This document shows, one piece after another, positions 5,911 through 6,852 of a DNA stretch of 6,852 nt. Position numbers and translations under genes: made by a program. Below the pieces are notes generated by a model. The model ran no database searches, was not told the DNA's origin, and saw only the letters and a program-made list of their open reading frames with translations. Every line of letters begins with the position of its first letter. The first letter of the stretch is position 1. The stretch comes from JBBRFH01 sp038224615 (GTDB lineage: Bacteria > Planctomycetota > Phycisphaerae > Tepidisphaerales > Tepidisphaeraceae), in the NCBI GenBank assembly GCA_038224615.1, contig JBBRFH010000189.1:1-6852 (forward strand), read 5' to 3'.

Positions 5911-6149
5911 ACCGGGTTGGTGTCGGGACGGTAGGCGATGATGTACGAGTAGACCGACCAGAAGCGGTATCGGTTGTCGGGCACATCCGCTCGCGTGTGA
6001 CCGATCATCGGAAACTCACCGAGTCGTTCACATGCGCTTTCGATCGCAGTGATGACCTTGTCTGCTGCGGTTGGTTTGTCTGCTGCAATGTGTTCCCAGA
6101 TGGCGAATAAGTCCGCGCGGGCGCGGGGTGTAAAGGCGTACCCACTCAC
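5856..6149 (-). CDS. parE: Type II toxin of the ParE/RelE superfamily
   Basis: A 97-residue protein with the ParE layout: a first strand (YAFTPRARADL, 4-14), two helices (about 15-45), the LGEFPMIG-type turn (43-50), a strand series from about 60, and the conserved C-terminal RVVSGYRDF (84-92). ParE toxins usually block DNA gyrase, while RelE relatives cut mRNA at the ribosome. The ParE-like motifs and the ParD-type partner favour the gyrase group, but the target is inferred. Translation starts at GTG (6149-6147), which overlaps the antitoxin stop in GTGA. This coupling is typical of toxin genes and keeps the toxin below the antitoxin. No SD of its own is evident. A small 5-bp stem (5847-5860) covers the stop codon but lacks a T-run. 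Confidence 0.88.
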   Translation of the reverse strand: MSGYAFTPRARADLFAIWEHIAADKPTAADKVITAIESACERLGEFPMIGHTRADVPDNRYRFWSVYSYIIAYRPDTNPVQIIRVVSGYRDFESIFG

Positions 6150-6409
6150 CGCGGTGTCCCTTGGCGGGCGGCGCTATGTTGGCGCATTTCATCGAAGACG
6201 CGATGCCCGTCGATCAGTTCCCCACGATCGGCTTCGGCCTGTCCGACCGCGATCAGACGCTGCAATGTCTGGCCGGTGATTGATTCGCGTTGTTCGCTGG
6301 TCTGCCAGAGTCGTAGCGCCCCTTCGACGACGTCGCTTGGGGAGCCGTAACCAGCATCCACTTTTGTTTTGATGAATCGTGCAAGTTCGGGGGATACGTT
6401 GATATTCAT
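6146..6409 (-). CDS. parD: Type II antitoxin of the ParD family
   Basis: An 87-residue protein that should bind and neutralise the downstream toxin and repress its own operon. The N-terminal about 45 residues fit a ribbon-helix-helix DNA-binding fold: MNINVSPEL strand, then RFIKTKVDAGYGSPSDVVEGAL helices. The C-terminal part (about 46-87), charged and Gln-rich, is the likely toxin-binding tail. AAAGG (6422-6418) lies 8 nt before the ATG and supports the start. It is the first gene of a two-gene operon. The short upstream region has GCGTTACGC (a palindrome around its central base) as a conceivable operator, unproven. Confidence 0.88.
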   Translation of the reverse strand: MNINVSPELARFIKTKVDAGYGSPSDVVEGALRLWQTSEQRESITGQTLQRLIAVGQAEADRGELIDGHRVFDEMRQHSAARQGTPR

Positions 6410-6417
6410 AGTGACTA

Positions 6418-6422
6418 CCTTT
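6418..6422 (-). promoter_or_regulatory. Shine-Dalgarno site of the antitoxin gene
   Basis: AAAGG on the minus strand, 8 nt before the ATG at 6409. It is better than any site before the toxin gene, in line with higher antitoxin synthesis. Confidence 0.5.
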
Positions 6423-6451
6423 GCTCAAGCGTAACGCGCCGATCCCTACTG

Positions 6452-6495
6452 CGAAAACAAAAACCGCCCGGCCATCTCGCGATGATCGGGCGGTT
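6452..6495 (-). terminator. Rho-independent terminator of the UDP-glucose dehydrogenase transcript
   Basis: On the minus strand the perfect 9-bp arms AACCGCCCG (6495-6487) and CGGGCGGTT (6470-6462) are followed by TTTTTGTTTT (6463-6454). The 16-nt loop can itself pair (ATC with GAT). It begins 36 nt after the ugd stop and insulates the parDE operon from ugd read-through. On the plus strand the tail is weak. Confidence 0.88.
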
Positions 6496-6531
6496 CTGTT
6501 TTACAACAAGATCAGCCTACCGAACACGGTC

Positions 6532-6852
6532 CTACACCTTGTTCTTCAACCGCAGCGAGTTTTCGACTGCGGGGCGGCCAATGGGGTAGTACTGGAAGCC
6601 GGTTTCACGCATTACGTCGCGGTTGAGGCAGTTGCGACCATCGAAGATGATCGGCTGGTTCATGGTGGCGGCGATCTTGCGGAAGGGGAGTGTCGTGTAC
6701 TGTGGCCAATCGGTCAGCAGAGCGACGGCGTCGGCACCGGCGGCGGCGGTGACGGGGTCGTTCACCCATTGCACGTCGCTGCCCTTGAACAGTTCCTTCA
6801 TGTGTTCCATGCCCTTGTAGTCGTGGGCACGAACAGTGGCGCCTTTTTCCAG
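6532..6852 (-). CDS. ugd: UDP-glucose 6-dehydrogenase, C-terminal part (5' end outside window)
   Basis: The frame is open from the right edge to TAG at 6534-6532, giving 106 residues. They match the C-terminal domain of UDP-glucose/GDP-mannose dehydrogenases: LEKGATVRAHDYKGMEHMK (the second Rossmann fold), the GADAVALLTDWPQ strand, IIFDGRN (substrate-contacting Asp, Arg and Asn are typical here) and the terminal GFQYYPIGRP. The enzyme oxidises UDP-glucose twice with NAD+ to UDP-glucuronate, the precursor of acidic exopolysaccharide and lipopolysaccharide sugars. The catalytic Cys region and the N-terminal NAD domain lie outside the window. The ATG at 6810 is internal, not the start, since homology continues upstream of it. 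A close relative such as UDP-N-acetylmannosamine dehydrogenase is less likely, given the FDGRN and YYPIGRP pattern. Confidence 0.92.
   Translation of the reverse strand: MEKGATVRAHDYKGMEHMKELFKGSDVQWVNDPVTAAAGADAVALLTDWPQYTTLPFRKIAATMNQPIIFDGRNCLNRDVMRETGFQYYPIGRPAVENSLRLKNKV

Noticed and set aside
1..6852. CRISPR array, insertion sequence or phage genes
   Set aside because: No regularly spaced direct repeats, no transposase or integrase frame and no phage structural gene were seen.

Overview
The window looks like a stretch of chromosome from a GC-rich bacterium, most likely a member of the Planctomycetota, perhaps Phycisphaerae-like. That placement is an inference from gene style: several genes lack a clear Shine-Dalgarno (SD) site, the intergenic spaces are rich in short palindromes, and the protein variants look right. 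No marker gene fixes the taxon. Three conserved housekeeping genes frame the window: fabI (fatty acid synthesis), priA (replication restart) and, cut by the right edge, a UDP-glucose 6-dehydrogenase (ugd). Between priA and ugd lies a looser accessory stretch with a cytosine-deaminase-like enzyme, a DUF4256 protein and a ParDE-type toxin-antitoxin pair.

Layout. Positions 1-10 appear to hold the first codons of a gene leaving to the left on the minus strand, preceded by a strong SD. The roughly 500 bp from there to fabI have no convincing gene but contain a perfect 12-bp palindrome and a long hairpin followed by a T-run. fabI (517-1296, +) has a strong SD and is closed by a hairpin terminator. 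priA (1432-3855, +) follows as its own unit. Positions 3856-4133 carry three repeat-like elements. The deaminase (4134-4763, -) converges on priA. The space between the deaminase and the DUF4256 gene (5063-5617, +) holds a second copy of a CGCGAAG-type repeat and a perfect 14-bp-arm hairpin. The parD-parE operon (6409 to 5856, -) has a 4-base GTGA overlap. A terminator at 6462-6495 ends the incoming ugd transcript (6532-6852, -).

The main unusual observation is inside priA. An imperfect inverted repeat at 2633-2718 (27-position arms, 32-nt loop) coincides almost exactly with about 28 extra residues between helicase motif III and the second helicase lobe. It looks like a small palindromic element that inserted in frame and is now translated, comparable in principle to the Rickettsia palindromic elements. 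The same priA also has an enlarged zinc-binding region with an extra cysteine.

The genes do not form one pathway. fabI and ugd serve the cell envelope (membrane lipids and UDP-glucuronate-derived polysaccharide), priA serves DNA replication, and the middle genes look like independent accessory cargo. No multi-gene defence or biosynthetic system is visible beyond the toxin-antitoxin pair.
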